Below, piece by piece: positions 1 to 11,883 of a DNA stretch of 64,000 bases (positions are counted from its first letter, which is position 1; the number at the start of each line of letters is the position of its first letter). A program made the translations under genes and the position numbers. Below the pieces are notes generated by a model that had not been told where the DNA came from, did no database searches, and was given only the letters and a program-made list of their open reading frames with translations. This DNA is from Pisolithus tinctorius (Eukaryota > Basidiomycota > Agaricomycetes > Boletales > Pisolithaceae): positions 248,001 to 312,000 of the forward strand of contig JANFAH010000051.1 of the NCBI GenBank assembly GCA_024663395.1, in the 5' to 3' direction.

Positions 1-2
1 AT

Positions 3-447
3 GAGTTTTGGGGTTACAGATGGCATCAGCTTGTGAGACGAACATTCATCGTGCTCGGAGGGCGGCCTCTAGGATTTGTATTCGGACGGGTCGGATACGT
101 GACAGGATCAGTTCCTAGCGTCGGGGGTACTTCACAATGTCATGTTAGCCACGCTCAGTCAGAGTGCCGAATGGTGGACCATGCTCCTCTCATTCGGAAT
201 GATGGCTCTTGGTATCATCGTCGAGCGTATGTTCATGCAGATGACAGGCAGGAGAGTGGGTGGGTGGATTGGGAGAGTGTGGACGATGGCCTGGTTGTTA
301 GTATGGGGGAATTCGATAGTGGACGGGTTTGCAAGAGCGGGTCTGTTTGCGTGTTGGGACCCATTTATTACTGCAGCCCCGGCAAAGTGGATCGTGGACC
401 ACTATGTTACAGCGTTGGATAGGTGGCTGAGGGCGCGTGCATCGTAG
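3..447 (+). pseudogene. Wax synthase-like MBOAT protein, C-terminal part, frameshifted
   Basis: This is the 3' end of a membrane-bound O-acyltransferase of the fungal wax-synthase type, which would esterify fatty acyl groups in an internal membrane. The frame starting at base 3 reads FWGYRWHQL, the conserved Trp/His-Gln block, followed by a hydrophobic stretch ending in VTGS. After one extra base near 111 the frame changes and continues FLASGVLHNV and a second hydrophobic segment (MLLSFGMMALGIIVER), ending at the stop at 445-447. Family membership rests on these motifs as I remember them. The gene starts outside the window, so only about 148 codons are visible. A single frameshift suggests a young pseudogene or a sequence error. 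Related, more decayed copies lie at about 9.7, 20.9 and 26.9 kb. Confidence 0.7.
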
Positions 448-784
448 TGCGACCTTTCATGGCGGATATGGTACGACACTTCGCTTGGTTTTGAAACGTG
501 CTAATAGACGCGAAAGGATGATTGTTTCTAATATTCCCCACCGTCAAACGTTACATCTCACGTCCGAGATGGGAACTTCAAGCACAGGGCAGAACGAATT
601 GTTCAGATGGATGGTCGTAGAGCAGTGTTCTCCTATGCAAGATCATGCTCTACTATTTTGTGCAAACACAGGGGTCCTGTTGCAAGAGCTGATTATGGGG
701 TGAGTTGGCCGCTAACTGCCACTTAGGATGATCCGGTCTCCCCTTTATACCGGGGCTCATTTTCATGACATCATGACCCGAATG
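448..784. other. Spacer, no gene seen
   Basis: No convincing gene is visible. The stretch matches 9880-10200 at many points (for example the segments around 640-720 and 10090-10160), so it belongs to the duplicated cassette rather than being unique spacer. Confidence 0.5.
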
Positions 785-1060
785 TGTAAATCTCCTGATT
801 TGAAGGAATAGGGGTCAAGTCTTTCTTCTCTAACCTCTTGCCAACCCTATTACAGTGGCACGATGAACTGTTCCTGCAGAGAAACTGACGCTTCCTTATG
901 ATGCTGATAGAGGGACCGCCGTGTATAATTCTCTGCAATGCCACTTTAGTCGCGCCTGTAACTTGCCGGACCACCGCTAAGGCAGACCTCTCCAACAGTA
1001 CGCCGCAAGAGCGACTTCTTTTATCTTGTTCACTGCTTGAGCTCGACGCAAATTGGTCAA
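785..1060 (+). pseudogene. Relic of a small unrecognised cassette gene, copy 1
   Basis: Short blocks match the better preserved copy that begins MSSLLDIARLMEIPL at 28244. The matches include the CTAACCTCT...CCCTA segment near 825-850 and the TATGATGCTGATAGAGGGAC segment near 897-916. Frames are broken throughout. I do not recognise the family. Its position between the wax-synthase fragment and the SSP gene is the same in the other cassettes. Confidence 0.5.
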
Positions 1061-2351
1061 AGTATGATTGGTATGTATACCTACCTTCCTGTTCACAGGT
1101 TCCGTAAGGTATCTTGTACTCTGCATCCATTATGATGTGTTGATTGAAAAGTTGTGACCCAGATGATGGCAGCCCAGTTCATGTCATTACATGGTTGTCA
1201 AACTAATGCATATTCCGCACGTAACTTTCTGCAATATGCGCACGATCAAACACAACATACCGACTACATATCCACTCACTCTTGCATTGCCAGAACGGTA
1301 TAAGCGATGCGGGCCAACGACGTACCTTGACTGCGGTAACTACTCAGCCCAAATATGTTGAATCAGTACAATCGGCATATACCTGCAGTCACTGGGGCCT
1401 CGGAGTCCGACTTAATTTGAACCAAATCCTCAAGACACTAGTGCCGGGCCAGCGTGCCGGCCTGTGGTTAGTAGTCTGTTCTGGTTCATCCTCATCGAAC
1501 GGGTTCGAGTTCAACCTATGCAGGGATGCCTACAGAGTCCGAATTTGTGCGTTCCACTGCCAGAGCGGTTCTTCACCAGTAACGATTTCATGCCTTTCTC
1601 AGCATTGATACTCAGTGGTGGGATTCAATTTGTGGCAATATCCGAGTAGGCCGCCAGATTCTGACAAAACCAAGGCAACCTCCTGCGTCAGCCAACGGTG
1701 TCCGGATGGCTCTACCAGCAAATAAATATATAAGAAACAACAGCCCGACTCAAGCTGAGTTGAACTTCTCAGGGTATCCTGCGCAGTCACCGGAGCATAT
1801 TGGCATCCGGTGACTTCTGCAGGAGAACAGCCTTAAATTTTATCGTGTCGAGTCGTTTTACAATAGTAATCAATTCGGAACGGCACGCCCGTGCGTATGA
1901 AACAGTATTCCATGCTCCACCAGGTTGTTCTTGACAATCTGGGCCTGGATTGGGTGGGTCCCCTTTTTTGGTCCTTGATGGCGGCTTCCATCCAGATACA
2001 CGGTAATGAAGTAAGTTTTGTATATTTGGATTTTTCGATGCGCAGACTTAAGTGCCTGCTTCGGACAGTTTTCCCCCCGGCACATCGTTTCTCCTGCAAT
2101 AGATGTTGTGTCTTCTGTGTTGGCCGCAGCACATATCATCTGTCATATCCCCACGCCGTGGTCGACTACGTATCAACCTCTGGATCATGGGCTGAGAAGG
2201 TAAGAACGTCTGATGGAATAGTGAATATGACAGGGGCCGGTCGCATCGAGGGCTGCCTTGCACCCGTCCCCGAGATGTTGCATTGCAACCGCAGTACACT
2301 TGTCTCCGCGGAACGCATACCTCGATTGGAAGGATCGAGACTCAGAAAATG
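1061..2351 (+). repeat. Duplicated SSP upstream module, copy 1
   Basis: About 1.2 kb upstream of the first SSP gene recurs upstream of the others: 4090-5049, 10600-11780, 22310-23670, and partly 39800-40410. Landmarks shared by the copies include the segment containing GGTTCATCCTCATCGAACGG (1484-1503, 11020-11039), the TTCTCCTGCAATAGATG block (2090-2106), and GGCCGCAGCACATATCA (2122-2138). No conserved reading frame was found, so I treat it as non-coding flank that was duplicated with the gene. Confidence 0.7.
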
Positions 2352-2358
2352 TATAAAA
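2352..2358 (+). promoter_or_regulatory. TATA box of SSP copy 1
   Basis: The heptamer TATAAAA lies 103 bases before the ATG. The element and about 90 bases around it are conserved before the other SSP copies. Confidence 0.7.
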
Positions 2359-2454
2359 GGCTGCTCCCCATAGCCAAAGAGATTCCCAATCCACATCTCC
2401 AGCCCAACAATCTCACCTCTATCTTTAAAGCCGTCTCTCAGTTCTTAAACTACA

Positions 2455-2953
2455 ATGTTCACCAAAACATTCTTCTCCGCCGTCGCTGCATCGGTCCTCT
2501 TTGCGGCTTCTGCGTCTGCCATCTGTCCCGGGTACAAGTTCGGTATCGCTCAGGCTGGCGGCCAAATGAACGGCAACAACGGCGTTTGTAAGTGTTAACA
2601 GCATCAAGCTGCACGCGTGCTCACTGGCAGGACCATGATTCCAGGGCAGGTGTACGATAACTCTTGCAACGTCGTTCACCAGGCGACTGGGCAGATGCCG
2701 TGCGGTGGTGGCGTGTTCGACTGCAACTCTGCCAAGACCACCTTCACCGGCTTACATCTCAATAATGTCGAGTAAGTTTTGGCCTTTTTCATTCGAACGA
2801 ATTCGAAATGTTAACTGCACTTGACAGCTATGCTTGCAGCCCCGACAGTAACGCTGATTCTTGCAATGGCCAAGCTATTCAAGTCTGTGTAAGTCGGGAG
2901 CTATTTTATTCGCCTTGCCACAAGTTATAACAAATGCTTTGTAGTGCCACTGA
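2455..2953 (+). CDS. Small secreted cysteine-rich protein (SSP copy 1), intact
   Basis: Four exons, 2455-2587, 2645-2771, 2828-2888 and 2945-2953, join in frame to give 109 residues. Introns are short (57, 56 and 56 bases) with GT-AG ends. The first 21 or so residues form a signal peptide ending ASASA. The mature part starts ICPGYKFGIAQAGG and contains eight cysteines, including a terminal CCH. The final exon encodes only three codons including the stop, but it completes the last Cys pair. The pattern WQVYDNSC ... YACSPD resembles small secreted proteins of unknown function in polypore genomes; I cannot name a biochemical role. A TATA box lies 103 bases upstream. Copies 2 and 3 are broken; copy 4 is intact. 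Confidence 0.85.
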
Positions 2954-3900
2954 ACGACAATTAACCATGCGATGGCCTTCGAATCTGAGACTGTAGAATG
3001 TCCGAGCAGCCCGTATTTACGCGAGCGGACAACTTTCCCTGCAGTGTGTCAAGGAGGCTAGGAGCAATGGACGTTAGTAGTATCTCTAGTCAGATTCTTC
3101 AGTGGCGTCTCGTTTACCTAGAACCTGTACCTCCACTTTTTAATAACCACCTCGAAGTGTTGCGAAAGATCTGCGAACCAATCGTATTTTTGGCGAGCAA
3201 CGACGTGTGTGCCAGCTTGCACCACGATAGTACGACGTTACTGACCGCGCTAGACGTTCCGGCACTTCGGCCCCGACAAACAATGAATCATACACTAGTG
3301 TGTTCGTCTGGAGATCAGGTCAACCCCTTAGGTTGATCTCTCTACTTGGTACATCTAGAGAGGTTCACTCTTTTGGGCTATGAGGAATCAGGATAGGCGA
3401 TGCGACAAGAAACTGTTCTCGCTATGAAGCACAGACTTCGATGTTCCTTCCCTGCCGTAGCAGCCAACAGGTCGATTCGCGACGGTGATAAACGGAAGTT
3501 GCCTACTAACCGTACCATGGGAAAGTTGTCTCTCAGGCGTCGACGAGGCGCCCATTGGGACATAAATTATTGATAGATCGTATGCCGGACCAAATCAGAT
3601 ATCATGCAGCTTACCGACTTCAAGGAGCATGGCCAGTTAATCCTACTTGAGCCCAAGAGCTTGTCCCGCACGTGGTGGGCAAACGCAAGAGGACGCCCGT
3701 CGCGGGACGAAGCAGGTGTGCTCGCACCACCTGGAAAAGCATGGACATGGACCACCTCAAGGCCACTCATCAAAATACCCCTGTGTACATCTGACCACCA
3801 TCAACGGAGGGCAAAATGCATACCTTTGAAATACTCGAACGTGCCTCCCAAATTCCTTGCATTGCCCTCATAGACGACGATGTTACCTGCTACCCAAATA
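2954..3900 (+). repeat. Duplicated SSP downstream module, copy 1
   Basis: About 900 bases after the gene match the regions after SSP copies 2, 3 and 4 (5654-6260, 12382-13140, 24281-24840). Shared landmarks are CCACCTCGAAGTG (3149), GGCGAGCAACGACGTGTGTG (3193) and GAAGCACAGACTTCGATG (3425). The open frame at 2998-3336 is not kept open in the other copies, so coding is not supported. Confidence 0.6.
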
Positions 3901-4089
3901 TTTATCATGACAAATTTGCTGTTCGACATAAATAGCCCAGTTTTTACCACCTGAAGGGGAGGTCTCTGGAATCGAGACGCTTGCCTGCATCAACTTCAAC
4001 AGGATGTTCTTTACCGCCTAGGCTGAGAGCAAGGTATTCCAATCCATTCCCTGGCACCTAAAGAACGCGATGACAAGTATGCCGAAACA

Positions 4090-5049
4090 TACTGAATCAG
4101 TGTAGTTGGCTTATATCTGAAGCGGGGTCTCGAGAACAACTTGATTTGGACCAATCCACAGACACTGTGCAGCGTGTCGGCCTGTGGCTAGTAGCATGTA
4201 CTAGTTCATCCTCATCGAACGGGATTCGAATTGAACCTACTGCCAGAAACTGTCTACAAAGTCCAAATTTGTGCGTTTCATCGCCAAGTTGGTTCTTCAC
4301 CGCTACCAATCTCACACCTTGCTTAGTAGTGGCATTCGACGTTTATCGTAATATATGAGTAGACCGCCCTGGTAACCGAGACTCTGACACAACGCAGAAA
4401 GCCTTCATTGAGGCTTCCTGCGTCGGCCAACCTATGTCCGGATGACAGTACTGGCGTTTCTACCAGCAAAAAATATGCAAAAAAAAGGAATCCCGCGCAG
4501 TCGCGGCAGCGCATTGGCATCAGTAAACTCTTCTGCAGGAAATCGCCCTAATTTTCACCACGTTGAGTCGTTTTCAAATTATACAGTCATCGAGTTCAAA
4601 CTTGACCAGGCTGTTCTTGAAAATCTGGGCTTGGTTTGGGTACGTACCATTTTTTTTGTTCTCGTTCACGGCTTCTGTCCAGGCGCACGGTAATGAAGTA
4701 TGTTTCGGATATTTGGATTTTTCAGTGCGCAGTCTGCTTCGGAGAGTTTTTCCCCGGGTATATCATTTCTCCTGCAATAGATGTTGTGTCCTTCTATGTT
4801 GGCCGCAGCACATATCACCTGTCATATCCCCACGCCGTCGTTGACTACCGTATCAACCTCCGGATCATGAGCGGAGAAGGTAAGAACCTCTGATGGAATG
4901 ATTTGCATACCCCAGTATGGATGTGACAGGGGCCGGTCGCATTGACGGCCTGTATTACACTCGTCTCCGAGACGCTGCATTGCGACCGCAGCACATACGT
5001 CTCCGTGGAACGGCATACCTCGATTGGAAGGATCGAGACTCAGAAAATG
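4090..5049 (+). repeat. Duplicated SSP upstream module, copy 2
   Basis: This is a shorter copy of the 1061-2351 module. It holds the same landmark blocks in the same order, with scattered indels. No gene is supported inside it. The 190 bases before it (3901-4089) show nothing recognisable. Confidence 0.65.
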
Positions 5050-5057
5050 TATAAAAG
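5050..5057 (+). promoter_or_regulatory. TATA box of SSP copy 2
   Basis: TATAAAAG lies 103 bases before the ATG of a copy whose coding region is broken, so the promoter outlived the gene. Confidence 0.55.
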
Positions 5058-5152
5058 GCTGCCCCCCATAGCCAAAGAGTTCCCCAATCCACATCTCCAG
5101 CCCAACAATCTCACCTCTATCTTTAACGCCGTCTCTCAGTCCTTAAACTACA

Positions 5153-5653
5153 ATGTTCGCCAAAACATTCTTCTCGGTCGTCGCTGCATCGGTTCCTCTT
5201 TGCGGCTTCTGCGTCTGCCATCTGTCCCGGGTACAAGTTCGGTATCGCTCAGGCTGGCGGCCAAACTGAACGGCAACAACGGCGTTTGTAAGTGTTAACA
5301 GCATCAAGCTGCACACGTGCTCACTGGCAGACCATGATTCCAGGGCAGGTGTACGATAACTCTTGCAACGTCGTTCACCAAGCGACCTGGGCAGATGCCG
5401 TGCGGTGGTGGCGTGTTCGACTGCAACTCTGCCCAGACCACGTTCACCGGCTTACACCTCAATAATGTCCAAGTACGTGTTAGCCTTTTTCAATTGAATG
5501 TATTTGAAATGTTAATGCACTTGACAGCTATGCTTGCAGCCCCGACACTAACGCTGATTCTTGCAATGGCCAAGCTATTCAAGTCTGTGTAAGTTGGGAG
5601 CTATTTTTTTCGTCTCACCACAAGTTATAACAAATGCTTTGTAGTGCCACTGA
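5153..5653 (+). pseudogene. SSP copy 2, frameshifted
   Basis: This aligns with SSP copy 1 over all four exons and introns. The signal-peptide exon has an extra T (CGGTTCCTC against CGGTCCTC), there is an extra C before TGAACGGC, and exon 2 has an extra C (GCGACCTGGG against GCGACTGGG). The exon 2 donor also reads GTACGT rather than GTAAGT. The frame is lost within the signal peptide, so no secreted product is expected unless the indels are sequence errors. Confidence 0.8.
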
Positions 5654-6380
5654 ACGACAGTTAACCGTGCGACAGCCTTCGAATCCGAGACTGTAGAATG
5701 TCTGAAGCAGCCCGTATTTACACGAGCCGGACAATTTTCCCTGCAGTGTGTCAAGGAGGCTAGGAGCAATGGACAGTTAGTAGTATCTCTAATCGGATTT
5801 TCAGTGGTGTCTCGTTTACTTAGAACTGCACTCCACTTTTTAATAACCACCTCGAAGTGCTGTGAAAGATCTGTGAGCCAATCGTATTTTTGGCGAGCAA
5901 CGACGTGTGTGATAGCTTATACCACAATGGCACGACGTTACTCAATGCGCTAGACATCGCGGCACTTCGGCCCCGGCAAAGATTGAATTATACGCTAGTG
6001 TGTTCGTCTGAAGATCAGTGTCAACCTATTAGGTTGACCTCTCTACTTGGTAGACCTTTTGCCCCATGAGGATTGGCCACGCGACAAGAGAATGTTCCCG
6101 CTATGAAGCAGAGACTTCGAGGTTCCGTCCATGCCGTAGCAGCCGACAGGTCCTTTTGCGAGATGATAAACGGAAGTCGCCCATTGGGACATAAATTATT
6201 GACAGACCGTATGTCAGACTAAACTAGAAATCATGTAGCGTACCGGTTGCGAGGACCCTACTTGAGCGCCAGTGCTAAAGGGATCTGACACCTGGTTATA
6301 TGTCTTGTGTGTAACTCGTCGGGCTGGAAGAAAAGTCTGAGCACGTCACCATGCTGTTTGGCTCAGAAAGGCCGACCGGA
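5654..6380 (+). repeat. Duplicated SSP downstream module, copy 2
   Basis: It matches 2954-3600 with small indels, then runs into a block shared with 13255-13360 (GTTTGGCTCAGAAA near 6356). No gene is supported. Confidence 0.55.
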
Positions 6381-7082
6381 TATTCTTCCCTTCCTCGGAA
6401 AGCCGCCTCAACCCGCTGAACTTTGAGGAGGGATGTCATCTTCGTGCTCCTTAAGTGCAATGGCTTCGGGTGTCATGACAGTGGGTGAGCACATCCATCT
6501 TTGTACAACCACCCCCAGACCAAGACACCACCCAGATATTGTCCACACTCAAGCCCGCATCAGTCCTGAAGCGTCACCTTCCTACGAAAATCTCGGGTCT
6601 GAATCGTGTGGTATCTCAGTGAGAACAGGTATCGCTCACGTGATGGTCGCCAATACAAGATCTTCCTGGGTGTAAGACGCGGGAAGTTCGCATAGGTGGG
6701 CGGTCGTGTCAAGGACGAGTCATCACCAGCCTGGATACACGTCCAAACGAAGCCAGGTGCCCTCCTCGATGTCATACTTCAGCGTACGGGAAGTGGGTAG
6801 ATATGTATGTATATCCCACGTGCCGTATCGACGGAGGGGGAATCGGATGTCATCCTTGAACTCGGACGCCGGGTCGTCGTAATTTGGGCTACTGTGGTGA
6901 AGTCGAAAGGTAATTCACGGACAGAAGTGCGAAGAGGGTTGAAGACATTAGAATGGGATGCTCCTCTTCCAGAGTTAAGAACAGCTCCATTCGCTCTATC
7001 GCGACGCCCAAGTGGAAGATAAAGTGAAGGGTAGCTAGCCTGGAGTCCTTTGTTGATTTAGTATCCCGCGTCGCGTGAGTCG
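6381..7082. other. About 700-base segment absent from the sister copy
   Basis: Sequence on either side (ending near CCGACCGG at 6380 and resuming near 7083) is contiguous around 13360-13390 in the other cassette, so this segment is an insertion here or a deletion there. On the minus strand short frames read as ordinary protein (for example TLKYDIEEGTWLRLDVYPGW about 6740-6800, and ILYWRPSRERYLFSLRYH about 6610-6670), suggesting a relic of an unrecognised minus-strand gene. No terminal repeats were found. Confidence 0.4.
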
Positions 7083-7512
7083 AAATGCGTGGCTACGAAG
7101 ATGACCAAGTACTAGACGGTCCCTGCGGCGTTCTTCGCTTCGGGCCGTGCCGGATAGCCGATACACAACTTCTTGCAAAAGCCCTCTGGGCACCGAAGAA
7201 AGCTTGCGTTAATCAAAGGACCATCAGTATTAACCCATGCAGCCCAGTCAATTTCTACGGTTGCCCGATGCGAACCGCATTACCGCACGAAAAACTCTAC
7301 TCGCCCGAACGAGCCTTCAGCTCAAGGTATGACCCACGAGTCTATCAAACCCGACAGACTGTGTAATGACAATCAATATGGATATCAGTTCACGTGTATT
7401 ACCAGTGACGACGGTGCACTAGTCAAAAAGGGAACTGTGGACCTGTGGAGTTGGGTCCATATAACCACGTTCATCTCGACCTCTCTTCACCAATCTGGGT
7501 CTTGAGCTACCA
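7083..7512 (+). repeat. Duplicated upstream region of the GH3-like gene
   Basis: It corresponds to 13385-13855. The last 60 bases before the ATG (CGACCTCTCTTCACCAATCT and surroundings) are nearly identical in the two copies. No separate gene is seen. Confidence 0.6.
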
Positions 7513-9589
7513 ATGCCTACCACCACGATACACCCGATTACTGCCTTGACCCCAGAGCTGGAAGTGGTCCTGAAAGAGGACACAGACCGTCGCTTAAGGA
7601 ACCTGATAGCGGCCAATATCGGGACCCAGTATGCTCGTAGTTCCCCCCAACTCTCAGACTTCTATCTGGCCATCAAAGATAAGGATATACAGAACGACGA
7701 AACTGTCCTCTCCGATTTCCGTCGTCTTATCTCACCTACAGACTACGAAACTTACCGTCCGTTTTTTGAGAAATTCAATTCCTGCCCTTGCAGATTGTCC
7801 GAGGTCGAGAATATGCTTGCGCCAGGTTTGCCTGTTCGTATTCCCCTCTCGAGTGCCACTTCGGGCAAGAAATCCAAGCAGTTCGCGAAGTACTTTCGAT
7901 CTCAGCCCTACCCTACTGGCCTCTCGTCGTTGCCTGTAGAAATTGCCGCAGCGTTTTGTTACCTTGGCGTACAGAGATCCGGTAGTCGTCGTAACAGATT
8001 CCGGGGAAGGTCGTGGCGAGGATTCCGGTCTGCAACGAGTCGACTGGGGTAATACGCACACAACACAATTGGTCCATCGAAACGGATGACACTCGCATGA
8101 CATCTATAAGTAAGTGGACAAATCGTTTAGATTTTTTTGATCGTGATCGCTAACGCTCGATATCCCTTGCACAGTTCCAGGCAACACAGCTCCGTGGGCC
8201 ACAGGACTTATCACCCACCATCGGTCTTTCCTGTTGATCCATGCACTATTTGCTTTGGCGAATACATCCCTGGAGGGGATTGCTGCGATACTTGTAGTAC
8301 TTTTTATGGACATGGTACACCGCATCGAAGAAGAGTGGCCCACACTCATCTCGAGCATTCGAAGTGGGGCCATCCCAGATTTCGAACAGATAGGTCACGT
8401 CCGGCCTTACTTGCAGGCGAGTAATTAGGGTGGTACTGCATATTGACGAAATCTGACTATACCAGCTTAACATGCACGCAGACCCACAGCGGGCAGATGA
8501 ACTTCAGGACATTGGACCTCCTCTTTCTAGTCCTGGATGGGCCCAGCGTGTTTGGCCAAATCTGAAGGTCCTTTCAGGCATTTGTAGCGGTACATTCGCT
8601 ACGGTACTACCTCAGGTAAGGTTATCCACTTTTGTAACTGATCAATGGACATCACCTCAGTCAGGCGAGGTCAGTCCTTGGACCGAACGTAGTTATCCAC
8701 AACCCTTGCTATATATGTACGGAATGCCTCATAGGCAGATCCCCTCAACTTCGACGATACCGAGACATTTGTTGTTGCAACCAACGACCTCATCGAGTTT
8801 CTTGACATGACGGAACAACAGGACACACGGACTAGTGCTTCAAGCGGTATGCGTCCCGTTTCTCATCCTGGTCTTCGACTGATGCAGTTCCATCAGTGGG
8901 ACCTTCAACCGGGGAAGTTCTACCAGCCTGTGTCAACGACCCATGATGGGCTATGGAGATACTTTATAGATGACATCATCCAAGTCACCGGATTTGACCC
9001 GCGTAATGGGCTGCCGGTATTTAGGTACTCCAGGCGGAAGAAGTGAGGAAAATTCCTTCAGTGACTTGTTTTACTCTACTGATTATGATGCCCTCGTGTA
9101 CAATTGTGAAGTCTGGAGCTCCGACTGCCGCATGCCATGATCACAGAAGCTGATCTTGTCAGCGTGATTCATGCGATTAGTGGAAAGGATATCGTGGAGG
9201 TGGAAGAGTTCACAACAGTCGTTGATAATCGCAAGTTCCCCCTAACAGTTGGATTTTTCGTCTCAGTCGTGGGCGATATAGGTACCGCAGTCTTGTGTCG
9301 TTGGTTTGGACCAGGGAACTCATGCGATCTAGGTCCCAATGCGAAATCGGCGAGACAGAAGGCTTTCGCAGCCCTCGTTGCGACAAGTGATGAACATCAA
9401 ATTGCATTCGACACCGGTGAATTTGGTTTACCCACAATCCGCATTGTGAAACCTGGAACGTTTGCAAATTATCGGCGGTGGCGAGGAGAAAGTATGAACG
9501 TCGTTGTTGGGCAGACCAAGCTTCCCTCTGTGCTCTCCGACCCTAAGGCCCAAGAGTGGATGATGGAGAGGGTCGTGTTGGAGCTCTGA
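7513..9589 (+). pseudogene. GH3-like acyl-adenylating enzyme, copy A, frameshifted
   Basis: The frame begins MPTTTIHPITALTPELE and continues to a phosphate-loop-like SSATSGKKSK near 7855. Later exons read APWATGLITHHRSFLLIHAL (8188 on), NLKVLSGICSGTFA (8560 on), GLWRYFIDDIIQVTGFDPRNG (about 8948-9010) and a complete final exon (9137-9589). This is the order of the GH3 (auxin-responsive promoter) family, whose members adenylate acyl acids and conjugate them to amines; the fungal substrate is unknown. Exon 1 carries an extra base near 7950 and another near 8007, and one intron donor has become GC (8420). The copy is therefore probably dead, unless the indels are sequence errors. Residue-level similarity to copy B is very high. 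Confidence 0.75.
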
Positions 9590-9689
9590 TTGCAGTTGAT
9601 AGTCCGGCTCATCACAACGAACACAACAATGTATTATAGCAATCTGCACAGTCGATGCAGGGTATGACTCGATGAAGCTCGAGCTATGT

Positions 9690-9880
9690 TCGCACAGATG
9701 ATGGGTGGATTGGGGCGTGTGGACGATGGCCTGATTGTTGATATGGGGGAATATGATGGTGGAGTAGACGGGATTGCGAAAGCGGGGCTGGTTGCGTCCT
9801 GGAACTCATTTACTGTTGTAGCCTCGGCAAAGGGAATCGTGGGGCACTGATTGGTTAGACGGTTAAGGGTGTGTGCATCG
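9690..9880 (+). pseudogene. Wax synthase-like relic 2
   Basis: The bases around 9697-9850 match 256-410 of the first copy (GGGTGGATTGGGGCGTGTGG, then TTGTTGATATGGGGGAATA). They encode the region corresponding to GRVWTMAWLLVWGN, with stops and shifts. Only this C-terminal piece survives. Confidence 0.6.
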
Positions 9881-10237
9881 TAGCACTTCCTTTGTCGGAC
9901 ACGGTATGTACGACGCTTGCTTGGTTTCGGAACGGACGTGCTAATAAACACGATTAAAGGATGACCACTCCCAAATTTCCCCACGATCAATCAGTTATGT
10001 CTCTTGTTAGGTATGAGAACGTGAGCACAGCGCAAAACGAATCACTCGGATGGATGGTCGTAGGTGCAGTGATTCTCCTATGCAAGATCACGTATCCTCC
10101 ACTATTTTGTGCGAACACAAGGGTTCTGTTACCCGCCAGTAGGTGAAGTCAGTCGCCAACTGTACTATAATCCGGGGATTTCTGCGACATCATGTCCTGA
10201 ATGGAAGAATAGGTGTCAAATATGCAAGAGAGTGTTC

Positions 10238-10610
10238 TGTGCAAGTTCACTGACAATTTAGAACGCCTTCTCTCCCCCTTCATTCAATGGAGGCCTCTCT
10301 AACCTTCTCGCCCACCCTACAGTAGCGCCAAATTACCTGACGCCTCTTTATGATGGGCTGATAGAAGCCTGAGTGCGTTGTCTCCAATGCTACTTTCCGT
10401 AGCATATCTGATTTACTGCCTGCCAACCAGTGACGTTCGGCGTGAATAGAGATGGCATACACTGACAAATAGCACCAGCATGCCCGAAAACTGGACATTG
10501 CAAATTTTGCGACTTTTCGCTTGGTGTGCATAACTTCGGTCTCGCGTGATGCGTCGATAGAGCACAAAGATGAGGGACGACGTATCAAGGTGGAAATACA
10601 TATACCTACC
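10238..10610 (+). pseudogene. Relic of the small unrecognised cassette gene, copy 2
   Basis: Blocks correspond to 21600-22010 and 28244-28400, including the start-proximal CATTCAATGGAGGCCTCTCT and the distal piece encoding KLDI..F. Frames are broken. No family could be assigned. Confidence 0.5.
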
Positions 10611-11780
10611 TATGTCTGGTTCACGGGTTCCACAAGGTACCTTGTTCTCTTCACCCATACGACGTAATGACTGACCAGTAGCCATTCGGATGCCGGTACC
10701 CCAGTCCATATTATTATGTACATCGACAGCAAACTAATGCATATTTCGCAGATGCCAGTGCCGTCTGCAATATGTGCACGGCCGAAACACAACATACCAA
10801 CTGCATATCACCACATGGACACCTCACTCTTGCGTTTCTAGAACGGTGTATGCGCCACAGGGAAAAGACATACCCTGACTGCGGTAACTGCCCATTTCAA
10901 AACACGCTGAACCAGCGTAGCCGGTTTATATCTGAAGTGGAGTGTTGGAGTCCGACTTAATTTGGAAAGATCCTCAAGACACTGTGCAGCGTGTCGGCCC
11001 GTGGCTAGTAGCGTGTACTGGTTCATCCTCATCGAACGGGTTCGAATTGAACCTACTACCAGAGATGTCTACACAGTCCAAATTTGTGCGTTTCACCGCC
11101 AAGTTGGTTCTTCACCGGCGGCGATCTCACACCTTGCTCAGCGGTCGCATTCACCATATGTGAATGGACTGCCCTGGTAACAAAGATTCTGGTATAACCA
11201 AGACAACCTCCAGTGGGGCTTCCTGCGTCGGCCAACCATGTCCGGATGACAGTACTGGCATTTCTACCAGCAAAAAAAATATGCAAAAAAGGGCGCCCGA
11301 CTCGAACTGAGTTGAACTTTTCAGGGTATCCTGCGCAGTCGCGACAGCGTATTGGCGTCTGGGGACTTCTGCAGGAAATCTGGGTACCTTTTTTTTGGTT
11401 CTCGTTGGCGGCATCTGTTCAAGTACTACGGTAATGAAGTAGGTTTTGGATATTTGGATTTTTCAATGCGCAGTCTTGAGTGCCTGCTTCGGGCAGTTTT
11501 TTTCCCGGTATATCATTTCTCCTGCAATAGATGTTGTGTCTTCTGTGTTGGCCGCAGCACATATCACCTGTCATATCCCCACGACGTGGTTGACTACCGT
11601 ATCAACCTCTGGATCATGGGCTGAGAAGGTAAGAACGTCTGATGGAATAGTGAATGTGACAGGGGCCGGTCGCATCGAGGGCTGCCTTGCACCCGTCCCC
11701 GAGATGTTGCATTGCGACCGCAGTACACTTGTCTCCGCGGAAGGCATACCTCGATTGGAAGGATCGAGACTCAGCAAATG
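10611..11780 (+). repeat. Duplicated SSP upstream module, copy 3
   Basis: It carries the same landmark blocks as 1061-2351 in the same order. The TATA position reads CATAAAAG (11781-11788) instead of TATAAAAG. Confidence 0.65.
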
Positions 11781-11883
11781 CATAAAAGGCTGCCCCCCAT
11801 AGCCAAAGAGTTCCCCAATCCAAATCTCCCGCCTAACAATCTCAGCTCTATCTTTAAAGCCGTCTCTCAGTTCTTAAACTACA

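Noticed and set aside
2998..3336. A 112-codon open frame after SSP copy 1
   Set aside because: The matching sequence after copies 2, 3 and 4 is not open in the same frame, so it is not conserved as protein.
6405..6430. Resemblance to the start of large-subunit rRNA (CCGCTGAACTT)
   Set aside because: Only about eleven bases match and nothing around it does.
11036..11055. GGTTCGAATT-like T-loop of a tRNA
   Set aside because: No acceptor or anticodon stems can be built around it.
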